Shown here: positions 1 through 7,663 of the stretch, in pieces
Layout of the letters: each line of letters opens with the position of its first letter
Numbering within the stretch: position 1 is the stretch's first letter
From: Bacteroidales bacterium
Lineage (GTDB): Bacteria > Bacteroidota > Bacteroidia > Bacteroidales > VadinHA17
Direction of reading: 5' to 3'
Assembly: GCA_021163295.1 (NCBI GenBank)
Contig: JAGGXD010000232.1
Span: 1 to 33,502, forward strand
DNA length: 33,502 nucleotides
The notes under the pieces: generated by a model
What the model saw: the letters and a program-made list of their open reading frames with translations, nothing else
The model's database searches: none
Told to the model about the DNA's origin: nothing
Position numbers and translations under genes: made by a program

Positions 1-156
1 GTCAAATAGATACATATTTTCAATTCAATTTAGCCTGATTTTATCTTCAAAAAATAAAAATACTAAAAAAACAGTAAATATCATAATTGTAATAATTGAT
101 TTTAAAAAGGAATGAAAATTGCTAAATTTGTTATTTGAGTTAGAGGGGAATTAAAT
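1..156. other. AT-rich left flank, no gene
   Basis: Very AT-rich leader before the first ORF. I see no coding potential and no strong hairpin. A TAAATTTG octamer near 123-130 matches the Bacteroidetes -7 consensus TAnnTTTG and lies about 27 bases before the ATG, but no well-spaced TTTG -33 box accompanies it. Confidence 0.5.
123..130 (+). promoter_or_regulatory. possible Bacteroidetes -7 box
   Basis: TAAATTTG fits the TAnnTTTG -7 element known for Bacteroidetes primary sigma factors. It is at a sensible distance from the start at 157. The -33 element is not convincing, so this is only a candidate. Confidence 0.3.
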
Positions 157-843
157 ATGTATAGGTTAGTGATTAATATAATTGGTATCTTTTTTCTTCT
201 TTCGACCATTCTTTACAGCCAGAATAGAGAGAATACTGTTGAATATACCCCTGATTTTAAATTTGCCGAAGGTGTCTTTTTTGATTTTGATCAGGTACGT
301 AATAATAATCCTATTCCAAAAGCCAGAATACTGACAGCAGTTGATTTTAATGATGGCGATTTTTTTAAGGAAGTTCTGGATAAAGATATTATTTATTATT
401 ATGATGAATTTGGAATGAGAAAAGAGATGAAGAAGGACAAAATATGGGGCTATTCACGAAATGGCGTACTTTATGTTCAATTAAAAGATGGTTTTCATCG
501 TATTACAATTGTTGGAGGAATATGTCATTTTGTGGCTTTTATTAAAACTTTTGAAACACGGTATTACGACCCCTATTTTTATCGCAGTTACTATTCTGAT
601 TATTATCGCTATCCTTCCAGAAGTTCCACTTACTCTAAAACAGAACTTCGCCAGTATATGCTCGATTTTGAGAGTGGTAAGATAATGGAATACAATTATT
701 CAAATGTTAGCCTGGCTCTTATGCGTGATGCCGAACTTCATGATGAATACATGCAACTTGGCAGAAAAAAAAGAAAACAACTGAAATTTATGTACATCAG
801 GAAGTTTAATGAAAGAAATCCTATTTATTTTCCAGCTAAATGA
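157..843 (+). CDS. exported protein of unknown function
   Basis: A 228-residue protein with an N-terminal hydrophobic segment (about residues 4-20, ending ..LLSTILYSQ) that looks like a Sec signal peptide, so it is probably periplasmic or surface-located. The body is rich in Tyr and Phe and has a cluster YYDPYFYRSYYSDYYRYP near residues 132-150, followed by a basic C-terminus. I do not recognise a named domain. It lies 38 bases upstream of another exported protein on the same strand and the two are likely co-transcribed. The internal ORF at 488-685 is a shadow frame. Function is unknown; the call of a real gene rests on length, signal peptide and context. Confidence 0.75.
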   Translation: MYRLVINIIGIFFLLSTILYSQNRENTVEYTPDFKFAEGVFFDFDQVRNNNPIPKARILTAVDFNDGDFFKEVLDKDIIYYYDEFGMRKEMKKDKIWGYSRNGVLYVQLKDGFHRITIVGGICHFVAFIKTFETRYYDPYFYRSYYSDYYRYPSRSSTYSKTELRQYMLDFESGKIMEYNYSNVSLALMRDAELHDEYMQLGRKKRKQLKFMYIRKFNERNPIYFPAK

Positions 844-881
844 AAAATTATTTCAATAACAATATATTAACCTAAAAAACT

Positions 882-1739
882 ATGTTCATGAGAACAATGA
901 TAATTAGCACTTGCTTAGCATTAATTGGTCTTCATAATGCTTTTTCCCAGATTACTTATCCAACCCCACGGGATGCCGGGAAATTAATGAATACAAAAAC
1001 CCTGGTGGTTCTTGAAGACAATATGTTTTCATCTTTTAATAGCCATATTAAAGCAGTAGTTAACGAATTTTGGAATATAACGGAATTCGAATTTGTATCA
1101 GCAAAAGAGTTTAATGAAAAAAGAAGGGATGAACAATACTCTTTCCTTGTTCCTATTCAAACAAGTTTTCAAAAAGACAAATCCAATACACAATGGGTTT
1201 TCCTGAATTTGTTATTGGGGGCTAAAACAAAAGCTATTGCAGGAATGCCTGAGTTTTGTTCAATACCACTCTATGTGATTAGTGAAGAGGAAGAAGAGTA
1301 TGGATATTATCTGCCCCTTATTATTCAGTTTATTCAGAAACGGGTAACTCAGATCATAGAGAATCCGGATGTGGAATCACTTGAAAATCTTACATATTAT
1401 AATAAAAACATTCCGATGTTAGAGAACAAAACAATTTATGTGCAAGAGAATGATCTTAGCCCGGAGATTAATACTATTGAAAAAATTGCTGAGTTTTATC
1501 CTTATAAGGTTAATATTGCGTCAGAGAGCGAAATTGAACAGGCAATAAAAGGGGAAATCGAGAATGTTGTTGTATTGCATCGTGTAGGGCCGGGTACTTC
1601 AGAAGATGCAGGCCGTTGCTACAAAATGCTTTTTGGTACTGATGATTCACAAATGTATTTTTATAACTACCATACAATTAATCCAAAAAGACCTGATGGC
1701 TTACTTTCAAGGGATTTGAAAAGGTTATGCAGGTTTTGA
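882..1739 (+). CDS. exported protein of unknown function
   Basis: A 285-residue protein starting with a signal peptide (MFMRTMIISTCLALIGLHNAFSQ); the true start could be the second ATG at 888. After the signal the protein is soluble, without membrane spans, and appears to contain two similarly built halves: a stretch on a named quantity ('KTLVVLEDNMFSS' near residue 45) and a later one ('NKTIYVQENDLSPEI' near 185), each followed by a helix and a 'F..V..A/I' strand. This hints at an internal duplication but the identity is low. It follows the preceding exported gene by 38 bases and precedes hisS by 53. I do not recognise the family. Confidence 0.75.
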   Translation: MFMRTMIISTCLALIGLHNAFSQITYPTPRDAGKLMNTKTLVVLEDNMFSSFNSHIKAVVNEFWNITEFEFVSAKEFNEKRRDEQYSFLVPIQTSFQKDKSNTQWVFLNLLLGAKTKAIAGMPEFCSIPLYVISEEEEEYGYYLPLIIQFIQKRVTQIIENPDVESLENLTYYNKNIPMLENKTIYVQENDLSPEINTIEKIAEFYPYKVNIASESEIEQAIKGEIENVVVLHRVGPGTSEDAGRCYKMLFGTDDSQMYFYNYHTINPKRPDGLLSRDLKRLCRF

Positions 1740-1792
1740 AGTACAGGCTTTAAAACATTTCTATCTATGTATACTGTAAAAAAAATTGCCTG

Positions 1793-3160
1793 ATGGTAAA
1801 AAATGAAGCATTAACACCAAAAGGGACCCGTGACTTTTTGCCCGGGGAGATGGTTAAAAGAAATTATGTTTTTAAAATCATCCGTAGCGTTTTCGAACGT
1901 TTCGGATACATCCCTATTGAAACTCCTGCTATGGAGCGAGTGTCTACTCTTACAGGTAAATACGGAGAGGAAGGTGACAGGCTGCTTTTCAGAATATTAA
2001 ATTCCGGAGATTTTCTTACCGGTATTTCAGATGATGAAATTCTCGAAAGGAATGTAAATAAACTTAAAAGCTCAATATCTGATAAAGGTCTTAGATACGA
2101 CCTTACAGTCCCGTTTGCGAGATTTGTTGTTCAGCATCTGAACGAGATCACATTTCCATTTAAACGATATCAGATACAACCTGTTTGGAGGGCAGACAGG
2201 CCACAGAAAGGGCGTTACAGAGAGTTTTTTCAATGCGATGTTGATGTTATTGGCAGTAATTCTCTTTTAAATGAGGCTGAACAGATTCAGATTATTGATG
2301 AGATATTTAAAAAGTTGGGAGTAAAAATATTAATCAGGATAAATAACAGGAAAATTCTTAGTGGAGTTGCTGAAGCGATTGGTGAAGCAGATAAAATGAT
2401 TCCTATTACTATTGCGATTGATAAGATGGATAAGATTGGGGCTTATAAAGTGAATGAAGAGTTAGCTGTGAAAGGGATTTCCGAAAAAGCTATCCGTGAG
2501 TTACAGCCCATACTTGGTCTTACCGGTTCTGTTGAGGAGAAACTAAATGAATTAGAGAATAAAATCCTTTTACACTCGAAGATTGGTAGAAAAGGAGTAG
2601 ATGAGATGAAAAAATTGTTTGATTATCTTACCACCTTTGATCTTAAAGTTGATCCGGTTTTTGACTTAACACTTGCCAGGGGACTGGATTATTATACCGG
2701 AACAATTATTGAAGCAAATTCAACTGAAATGAAGATTGGCAGCTTGTGTGGCGGGGGCAGATATGATGATCTGACAGGGGTCTTTGGGTTGAAGGATGTT
2801 TCAGGTATTGGTGTAAGTTTTGGTGCTGATCGTATTTATGATGTGATGGAGAAAATGGACAAGTTCCCTGAAGAAACTGCCTCTACAACAACCCTTATGT
2901 TTGTGAATTTTGGAGAAAAGGAAGAAATCCACTGCCTTTCCCTGTTAGCTGAAATTCGCAAATCAGGAATTAAAGCTGAATTATTTCCCGATAAGGTAAA
3001 AATAAAAAAGCAAATGAATTATGCCAATAAGAAGAATGTAGAATATGTTGCTTTAGTTGGGGAAGATGAAATGAAAAACGGGTTAATTACCCTGAAAAAT
3101 ATGAAAACCGGTGTTCAGAGTCAGATTACTCTTGATGAGTTAATTGAAGAAATATCATAA
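1793..3160 (+). CDS. hisS: histidyl-tRNA synthetase
   Basis: A class II aminoacyl-tRNA synthetase of 455 residues that charges tRNA-His with histidine in the cytoplasm. Seen in the sequence: the N-terminal 'PKGTRDFLP' typical of HisRS, motif 2 in '[21 protein letters not shown]', the histidine-specific '[10 protein letters not shown]' block, the 'GGGRYDDL' motif, motif 3 around '[11 protein letters not shown]', and a C-terminal anticodon-binding domain of about 90 residues. Length is normal for the bacterial enzyme. The start MVKNEAL gives the expected short N-terminal extension. It is adjacent to a histidine ammonia-lyase-like gene, but 190 bases separate them, so a functional link is not implied. 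Confidence 0.97.
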   Translation: MVKNEALTPKGTRDFLPGEMVKRNYVFKIIRSVFERFGYIPIETPAMERVSTLTGKYGEEGDRLLFRILNSGDFLTGISDDEILERNVNKLKSSISDKGLRYDLTVPFARFVVQHLNEITFPFKRYQIQPVWRADRPQKGRYREFFQCDVDVIGSNSLLNEAEQIQIIDEIFKKLGVKILIRINNRKILSGVAEAIGEADKMIPITIAIDKMDKIGAYKVNEELAVKGISEKAIRELQPILGLTGSVEEKLNELENKILLHSKIGRKGVDEMKKLFDYLTTFDLKVDPVFDLTLARGLDYYTGTIIEANSTEMKIGSLCGGGRYDDLTGVFGLKDVSGIGVSFGADRIYDVMEKMDKFPEETASTTTLMFVNFGEKEEIHCLSLLAEIRKSGIKAELFPDKVKIKKQMNYANKKNVEYVALVGEDEMKNGLITLKNMKTGVQSQITLDELIEEIS

Positions 3161-3290
3161 TTGTTTTATGTCAATTCTGAAATCAGGAATTTTACAATTT
3201 TCACGAAGGATTTTCTTTACAGGTAAAGCTTGCTTTATTTTTATTGGACGATTCTGATAATGAGTATGCTTTCCAACAGGAAGTATATTG

Positions 3291-3320
3291 ATTGCAATAT
3301 TTAATTAATAGCTACTTTTA
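3291..3320 (+). promoter_or_regulatory. candidate promoter of the ammonia-lyase gene
   Basis: ATTG at 3291-3294 and TACTTTTA at 3313-3320 are separated by 18 bases and resemble the Bacteroidetes TTTG / TAnnTTTG pair with one mismatch in each box. The rest of the 190-base gap between hisS and the lyase (3161-3350) shows no ORF. The lyase is therefore likely transcribed on its own. Confidence 0.35.
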
Positions 3321-3350
3321 GCCGGTAATTTTTACTTAAAACATTTAATT

Positions 3351-4874
3351 ATGTCAATAGTTATAACAGGTAATAACCTGACAATTGAAAAAGTTGTTAG
3401 AGTCGCGCGCAATAATGAGAAAGTTGAATTGCATCCGGAAGCAAAAGAAAAAATTAAAATTTGCCGGACTATGCTTGAAAAGAAAATTCTGGCACATGAA
3501 ATAATGTATGGAGTAAATACCGGTATAGGAGAATTTTCAGAAGTTGTCCTTGATGATAACCAGGTTAAGCAGTTTCAGAAATATCTGATATACAATCATG
3601 CTGCCGGAATAGGAGACCCGGCCCCTGTGGAATATGTTAGGGGAGCGATGCTTGGAAGGATAAATGTTCACGCTAATGGCAGATCAGGTTGCCGGCCCGT
3701 GATTACTGAAACTTTGGTTGAAATGCTTAATAAAGGTGTAACCCCTTTTGTTTGTCAAAAGGGCTCGGTTGGAGCATCCGGTGATCTTGCCCCGATGGCT
3801 CAAATTGCCTTGTTATTACTTGGTGAGGGGAAAGCATATTTTGGAGGTGAGTTGATGGAGGGAAAGAAAGCTATGGATAAGGCTGGGATTGTTATTCCCG
3901 GATTGGAAGCAAGAGATGGTTTAGCTACCATTAATGGTTCAAACTTATTAACTGCAATGAGTGCTTTATTTATATATGATGCTAATAATTGGCTTAAACA
4001 GGCTGAGATAGCAGCTGCTATGTCGCTTGAGGCTCTTAAAGCTAATATGAAACCATATACACCAAAATTGCATGAAGTCAGGGGCTTTAAAGGTGCTGTC
4101 CGAAGTGCCAAAGCAATTCAGAAAATCATTAAGGATGGCGATCTTATTAATGGAATTATAAAATGTAAGGTTCAGGATGCATATTCTATGAGATCAACTC
4201 CACAGGTGATTGGTACTGCTCATGATGCTCTTGCTTATGCTCGTTCACAAGTTGAAATTGAATTGAATGGTGTTGGCGATAACCCTGTTTTTTTTCCGGA
4301 GGAAGATATGCAACTTACAGGAGCTAATTTTCAGGGCACTCCGGTATCTTTACCTATGGATATGGCCGGAATAGCAATTACAATGGTTTGTGTTATGTCT
4401 GAAAGAAGAATGAACAGATTGAATAATCCTGCTCTTAGTGTTGGATTACCGGCTTTCCTTACAAAAGGAGCCGGAATGTTTTCCGGATTGATGCTAAGTC
4501 AGTATACCGCTGATATGCAAATTGTAGAACAAAAAATATTATCATCGCCTGCATCCATACAATCTATTCCGGCAGCTGCAGACCAGGAAGATTTTGTTTC
4601 AATGGGAATGAATACCGCAATTAAAAACTCACAAATACTTGATAACGCGTATGGAATATTAGGTATCGAGTTGATGGCTGCTGCACAAGCTCTTGATTTC
4701 AGAGAATATAAATTTGGTAAAGGTGTAAAAAAAGCAAAGGAAATAATTAGGAAATATGTTGATTTTCTTGAAACAGACAGACCTTTATACCCTGATCATA
4801 CAAGAATGAAAGAACTTGTTAAGTCGTGTGAAATTCTTTTTGAGGTGGAAAAAGTTGTTGGAGCCTTGGATTAA
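3351..4874 (+). CDS. hutH: MIO-dependent histidine/aromatic amino acid ammonia-lyase
   Basis: A 507-residue member of the HAL/PAL/TAL family, whose MIO cofactor forms autocatalytically from an Ala-Ser-Gly triad. The triad is present as A142-S143-G144 in 'GSVGASGDLAP', the same numbering as classical HAL. Other active-site elements are visible: Tyr in 'YGVNTG', Asn in 'TINGSN', Gln/Tyr/Arg in 'VQDAYSMRSTPQ', and Glu in 'DQEDFVSMG'. The His in 'YNHAAGIG' and the QED Glu favour a histidine lyase over tyrosine or phenylalanine lyases, which usually carry NQD. Differences from textbook HAL are QEDF instead of QEDH and 'NFQG' instead of 'NFHA/G'. No hutU, hutI or ftcD is adjacent, so the substrate is less certain than the fold. 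Confidence 0.85.
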   Translation: MSIVITGNNLTIEKVVRVARNNEKVELHPEAKEKIKICRTMLEKKILAHEIMYGVNTGIGEFSEVVLDDNQVKQFQKYLIYNHAAGIGDPAPVEYVRGAMLGRINVHANGRSGCRPVITETLVEMLNKGVTPFVCQKGSVGASGDLAPMAQIALLLLGEGKAYFGGELMEGKKAMDKAGIVIPGLEARDGLATINGSNLLTAMSALFIYDANNWLKQAEIAAAMSLEALKANMKPYTPKLHEVRGFKGAVRSAKAIQKIIKDGDLINGIIKCKVQDAYSMRSTPQVIGTAHDALAYARSQVEIELNGVGDNPVFFPEEDMQLTGANFQGTPVSLPMDMAGIAITMVCVMSERRMNRLNNPALSVGLPAFLTKGAGMFSGLMLSQYTADMQIVEQKILSSPASIQSIPAAADQEDFVSMGMNTAIKNSQILDNAYGILGIELMAAAQALDFREYKFGKGVKKAKEIIRKYVDFLETDRPLYPDHTRMKELVKSCEILFEVEKVVGALD

Positions 4875-4906
4875 CCCGGAAAATACACCCCCCGGCTTGT
4901 TTTGTT

Positions 4907-5376
4907 TTAAAAATTTTGTCTTCCTTGATTTTCACGCCTGTTCCTAAGTTGGCGGAGAAGAAGAATTTTATATTGTTCTTCTGCAATATATATCTTCATT
5001 ACCTTACCGATGGGAAGAACCTCTTTGAATTTCTCATGGTATGCTAATAACAGGTCAGATTCTTCTTTCATAAGACGAATGTACTTTCCTGTCATCTCTT
5101 CAATTTCCTTCTCAGATAAATTATTGAAATTCTGCATGTAATACCGTGTTAAATTTCTTCTGTCCTGGATGATTTTGTTTTTACGTACCTGGTAATATTA
5201 TATATAGGCCAGAATTCCTGAGCTTCCCTGGAGGTCAATTGTAGTTTCTTGGTAAAAAAGCCCACCTTTTGTGCCTGGAGTTCCTGAACTTTATCATAAT
5301 TCTGTGAAGAAACTGTCCGTGGTCCCAGGAAAAATAAAATAAGGCAATAAAATAGCAAATTCTTTGAAGTTTTCAT
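4907..5376 (-). pseudogene. frameshifted periplasmic Spy/CpxP-like sensor protein
   Basis: The two ORFs at 5149-5376 and 4907-5137 are one gene broken by a frameshift. The first gives a signal peptide (MKTSKNLLFYCLILFFLGPRTVSSQ) and the helical block 'KKLQLTSREAQEFWPIYN'; the second continues it with 'MQNFNNLSEKEIEEMTGKYIRLMKEE'. In the TATATATAATATT tract (5191-5208, read on the minus strand) the frame shifts by one base. Adding a single base gives 'FWPIYNxYQVRKNKIIQDRRNLTRYYMQNFNNLSEKE', matching the usual 'FWPxYNEY' pattern of these helical ECF-associated envelope proteins. Family membership is inferred from the pattern. The short ORFs should not be annotated as separate proteins. An assembly error at this base is the alternative. 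Confidence 0.75.
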
Positions 5377-5388
5377 CCGTTTAAAATT

Positions 5389-5679
5389 TTATAATTGATT
5401 TGCAATTTCCCGGTTCCTGATATTTGAATTTGAATTCCTGTTAATGAAGTATCTGAATCCGGTATATCCTATCAGGGCAAAGCCAAGAATAGCAGCAGCA
5501 AGTGCCAGGTGTGGTTTTAAATAGTCAATAATACGGGTAACAGGCATGCCGATTGCTTTTTTGTGTGCATGAATGTTAACCTGTATCTTCTCAGGTAGAT
5601 TATCGAAATATTTATCCGGAACCCTGAAAGGATTTTCCTTCTTCAACCCGGAAAATTTATGTTCAGATTGTGTTTTCAT
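5389..5679 (-). CDS. probable C-terminally truncated anti-sigma/membrane partner of the ECF sigma factor
   Basis: A 96-residue protein beginning with the conserved 'ENPFRVPDKYFDNLPEKIQ' block that I know from small Bacteroidetes membrane proteins encoded directly downstream of ECF sigma factors. One transmembrane segment ('LALAAAILGFALIGYTGF') spans about residues 58-75, with the N-terminus expected in the cytoplasm. The protein ends at 'RNREIANQL', soon after the membrane segment; related proteins as I remember them continue with an acidic tail of several tens of residues, so the C-terminus is probably lost. The stop lies 12 bases before the next gene start. The anti-sigma role is inferred from position only. 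Confidence 0.6.
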   Translation of the reverse strand: MKTQSEHKFSGLKKENPFRVPDKYFDNLPEKIQVNIHAHKKAIGMPVTRIIDYLKPHLALAAAILGFALIGYTGFRYFINRNSNSNIRNREIANQL

Positions 5680-5730
5680 GTGTTTATTGATCCTTCCTGC
5701 AATTGTTTGACAAAGAAAAGCCAGGAAGGT

Positions 5731-5973
5731 TTAATCATTAGTTAAAAATTCTTTTATCTTTTTTACAGCATGATGATACGAAGCCTTAAGAGCTCCGACT
5801 GAGGTGTCGAGGATTTCAGCATCAGCATCCTCATGTGAAATGACGATCTTACGAATATGCCAATATAATTTTTCCTGGTACCTTTTAACAATTAAGCCGA
5901 AAGCATAATCAGGATTTTCTCCGGCGTTAAATATTTGTAAAAGATCTTTGTCACTATAGCTGTTTTCTGCCAC
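5731..5973 (-). pseudogene. ECF RNA polymerase sigma factor with internal deletion
   Basis: The frame encodes the start of sigma region 2 ('DKDLLQIFNAGENPDYAFGLIVKRYQEKLYWHIRKIVISHEDAD') and then jumps straight to the last helix of region 4 ('EILDTSVGALKASYHHAVKKIKEFL'). The rest of region 2 (promoter melting and -10 recognition), the linker and most of region 4 are missing, some 80-90 residues compared with a normal ~180-residue sigma of this type. The join is in frame at GATGCTGATGCTGAA, so it is a true deletion rather than a one-base error. The listed ORF start (MQKAFI..., 6120) lies inside the upstream gene; a GTG at 5973 (V-A-E-N-S-Y) is a more likely start. The product cannot be a working sigma factor. 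Confidence 0.8.
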
Positions 5974-6040
5974 CCTGATATCTTTCTGAATAATAAATGC
6001 TTTACGACAAATGTATTCTTGGTTTGCAACCGTTTCCCTA

Positions 6041-7417
6041 TCACAATATCCTGATAGTCCCGGATTTTCCCGGTTCAATTTCAAAAGACTTATCAATAGT
6101 ATAATAAACGCTTTTTGCATTCCTGGGTTTAAAAATTACACGGTAATTACCGGGTAATAATACAAGATTAGTTACCTTGTTCTTAGTATCAATATTATAA
6201 ATCCACTCAAGATTGTTTTTCTTTTCCAGAAACAGGCCGCAATACCCTTCAGCACCAAAATTAAGAGTAATAATACCGGGACGGGGAATTTGAATAGTAG
6301 TGGTTTCGCTCTGAGAAATAACTACATCGTTAATAAGAAGCCGTGGGAGAGTTGGTATTTCTATGTCATACTTTCCTATTAAGTATTTTTCAGAATAATT
6401 TACTTTTTGATTGTTTAAAGTGGTTTTTTGACCGGCTTTCCTTACAAGAAAATCTAAATTTCTGAATTGATTGCCGTTTGGAGGCTTAATAATTAAGTTT
6501 CCCTGTGGAACATCTATAGCAATTATGTTGTGTTTCCCCTGATTTAAACGTATTGAATCAAGTGTTACAGGTGGTATTGAATGAACAACCATTTTGTATC
6601 TTATCATTGGGTCGAGATACAATGTATCCGGATTTCCACGGTGGTTAATTGCATGAATAAAATTATACATGATCCTTCCTGAATTAAGATCATAAAAGGT
6701 CATGTTTAAATTTGTTTCGCTGGGATACCCAAAAGAGTCAAGCAGGTTCACCTGGGCGGTAGTTTTATTAAGTGTTTTTGAAATTATCAAATTCAGAGCA
6801 TCTTTGAAGTTAGACTCCTTTTGTGTATTAATATAGGTGCCAACACAATTCAGGGATTTTTCAAATAGTGGGTCAATTCCTATTCCAATTATAAAAGGCT
6901 CAAGATATATTCCGTTTTTTTGCAGCCGTTTTGAAATTTCACAAGGATCACCATCACATGCTTCAATACCATCAGTAATCAAAATAATTATGTTCCTGCA
7001 ATTATCACATTCCGGAAAATCATTCCCGGCTTGCTCAAGAGAATATGCAATGGGTGTAGTCCCCTTAGGGATAAGATATCTCATGAGATGTTTAATATTC
7101 TTCCCGTTTTTTGGTGCGAAAGGAACCTCAAGCTTTGTATCACTGCAGTCCTGAGGCGGAACCACACTTTGATGTCCATATACTCTTAATGCCATTTGAA
7201 CATTGGGGATTTTCTCAAGACTGTCAATGGTTTGATAAAGGAATTCACGTGCAACATTGATCTTTTTTTCATTTTGCCACACACCGGCCATGCTTTGTGA
7301 ACAATCAAAAATAAACAGGATACGGGTCAAAGGTTCCCTGCTAATTTTAGTTTGTGATTGTAACGGAAGTATTACAAGGGTTGAGAAAACCAGTGCGAAA
7401 AATGGTGTTTTGATCAT
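6041..7417 (-). CDS. exported von Willebrand factor A-domain protein
   Basis: A 458-residue protein with a signal peptide (residues 1-22, ..LVILPLQSQ) and a VWA domain at about residues 32-215. The MIDAS metal site is intact: D38-x-S-x-S in 'FDCSQSM', Thr in 'GTTPIAYSLEQ', and Asp in 'LITDGIEACDGDPC'. Several Cys residues near the MIDAS (C39, 'QDCSD', 'ECDNC', 'EACDGDPCE', 'LNCVG') suggest disulfides outside the cytoplasm. The C-terminal half is beta-rich with PEGA-like repeats ('GKYDIEIPTLP', 'LPGNYRVIFKP'). The fold normally mediates metal-dependent protein binding. It lies 67 bases upstream of the damaged sigma gene on the same strand. Confidence 0.85.
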   Translation of the reverse strand: MIKTPFFALVFSTLVILPLQSQTKISREPLTRILFIFDCSQSMAGVWQNEKKINVAREFLYQTIDSLEKIPNVQMALRVYGHQSVVPPQDCSDTKLEVPFAPKNGKNIKHLMRYLIPKGTTPIAYSLEQAGNDFPECDNCRNIIILITDGIEACDGDPCEISKRLQKNGIYLEPFIIGIGIDPLFEKSLNCVGTYINTQKESNFKDALNLIISKTLNKTTAQVNLLDSFGYPSETNLNMTFYDLNSGRIMYNFIHAINHRGNPDTLYLDPMIRYKMVVHSIPPVTLDSIRLNQGKHNIIAIDVPQGNLIIKPPNGNQFRNLDFLVRKAGQKTTLNNQKVNYSEKYLIGKYDIEIPTLPRLLINDVVISQSETTTIQIPRPGIITLNFGAEGYCGLFLEKKNNLEWIYNIDTKNKVTNLVLLPGNYRVIFKPRNAKSVYYTIDKSFEIEPGKSGTIRIL

Positions 7418-7506
7418 ATATATTGAAATTAATCCTATCTCAAATATAGGATATACTTTGTAAATTTAAAGGAAAATCAATAATAATTAATTCAAAACCA
7501 GGATCC

Positions 7507-7534
7507 GGCACCTGGCACCCAGCACCCAGATACT
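7507..7534. repeat. degenerate heptamer tandem repeat
   Basis: GGCACCT GGCACCC AGCACCC AGATACT: three to four consecutive degenerate 7-base units in the intergenic region before ychF. The repeat is GC-rich in an AT-rich spacer, which makes it stand out. Comparable 7-mer strings are common between genes in Bacteroidetes genomes; the function is unknown. Confidence 0.7.
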
Positions 7535-7632
7535 TAGGTTAATTAATACAAACCAATAAATTTATAGCTTGCAAAAAATGACTGAGGCTGAAAAAAGCTA
7601 AAACACACTTTTTTTTGTGTCAGTATAAAATG

Positions 7633-7640
7633 TAATTTTG
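7633..7640 (+). promoter_or_regulatory. -7 box of the ychF promoter
   Basis: TAATTTTG matches TAnnTTTG exactly and sits 23 bases before the ychF ATG. A TTTG at 7614-7617 could be the -33 box, although the 15-base spacing is shorter than the usual 19-21. Confidence 0.45.
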
Positions 7641-7663
7641 TGTATTAAATAAAAGAATGAAAC

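Noticed and set aside
1793-4874. Histidine-metabolism operon of hisS and hutH
   Set aside because: A 190-base gap with its own candidate promoter separates them and no other his or hut genes are near; adjacency is probably chance.
4875-4906. Terminator between the lyase and the convergent frameshifted gene
   Set aside because: Only CCGG-type fragments and T-runs; no stable stem could be traced by eye.
6041-6120. N-terminal part of the sigma ORF in the track (MQKAFIILLISLL..)
   Set aside because: It is an out-of-frame reading of the upstream VWA gene; the hydrophobic start is an artefact, and a GTG at 5973 is more likely.
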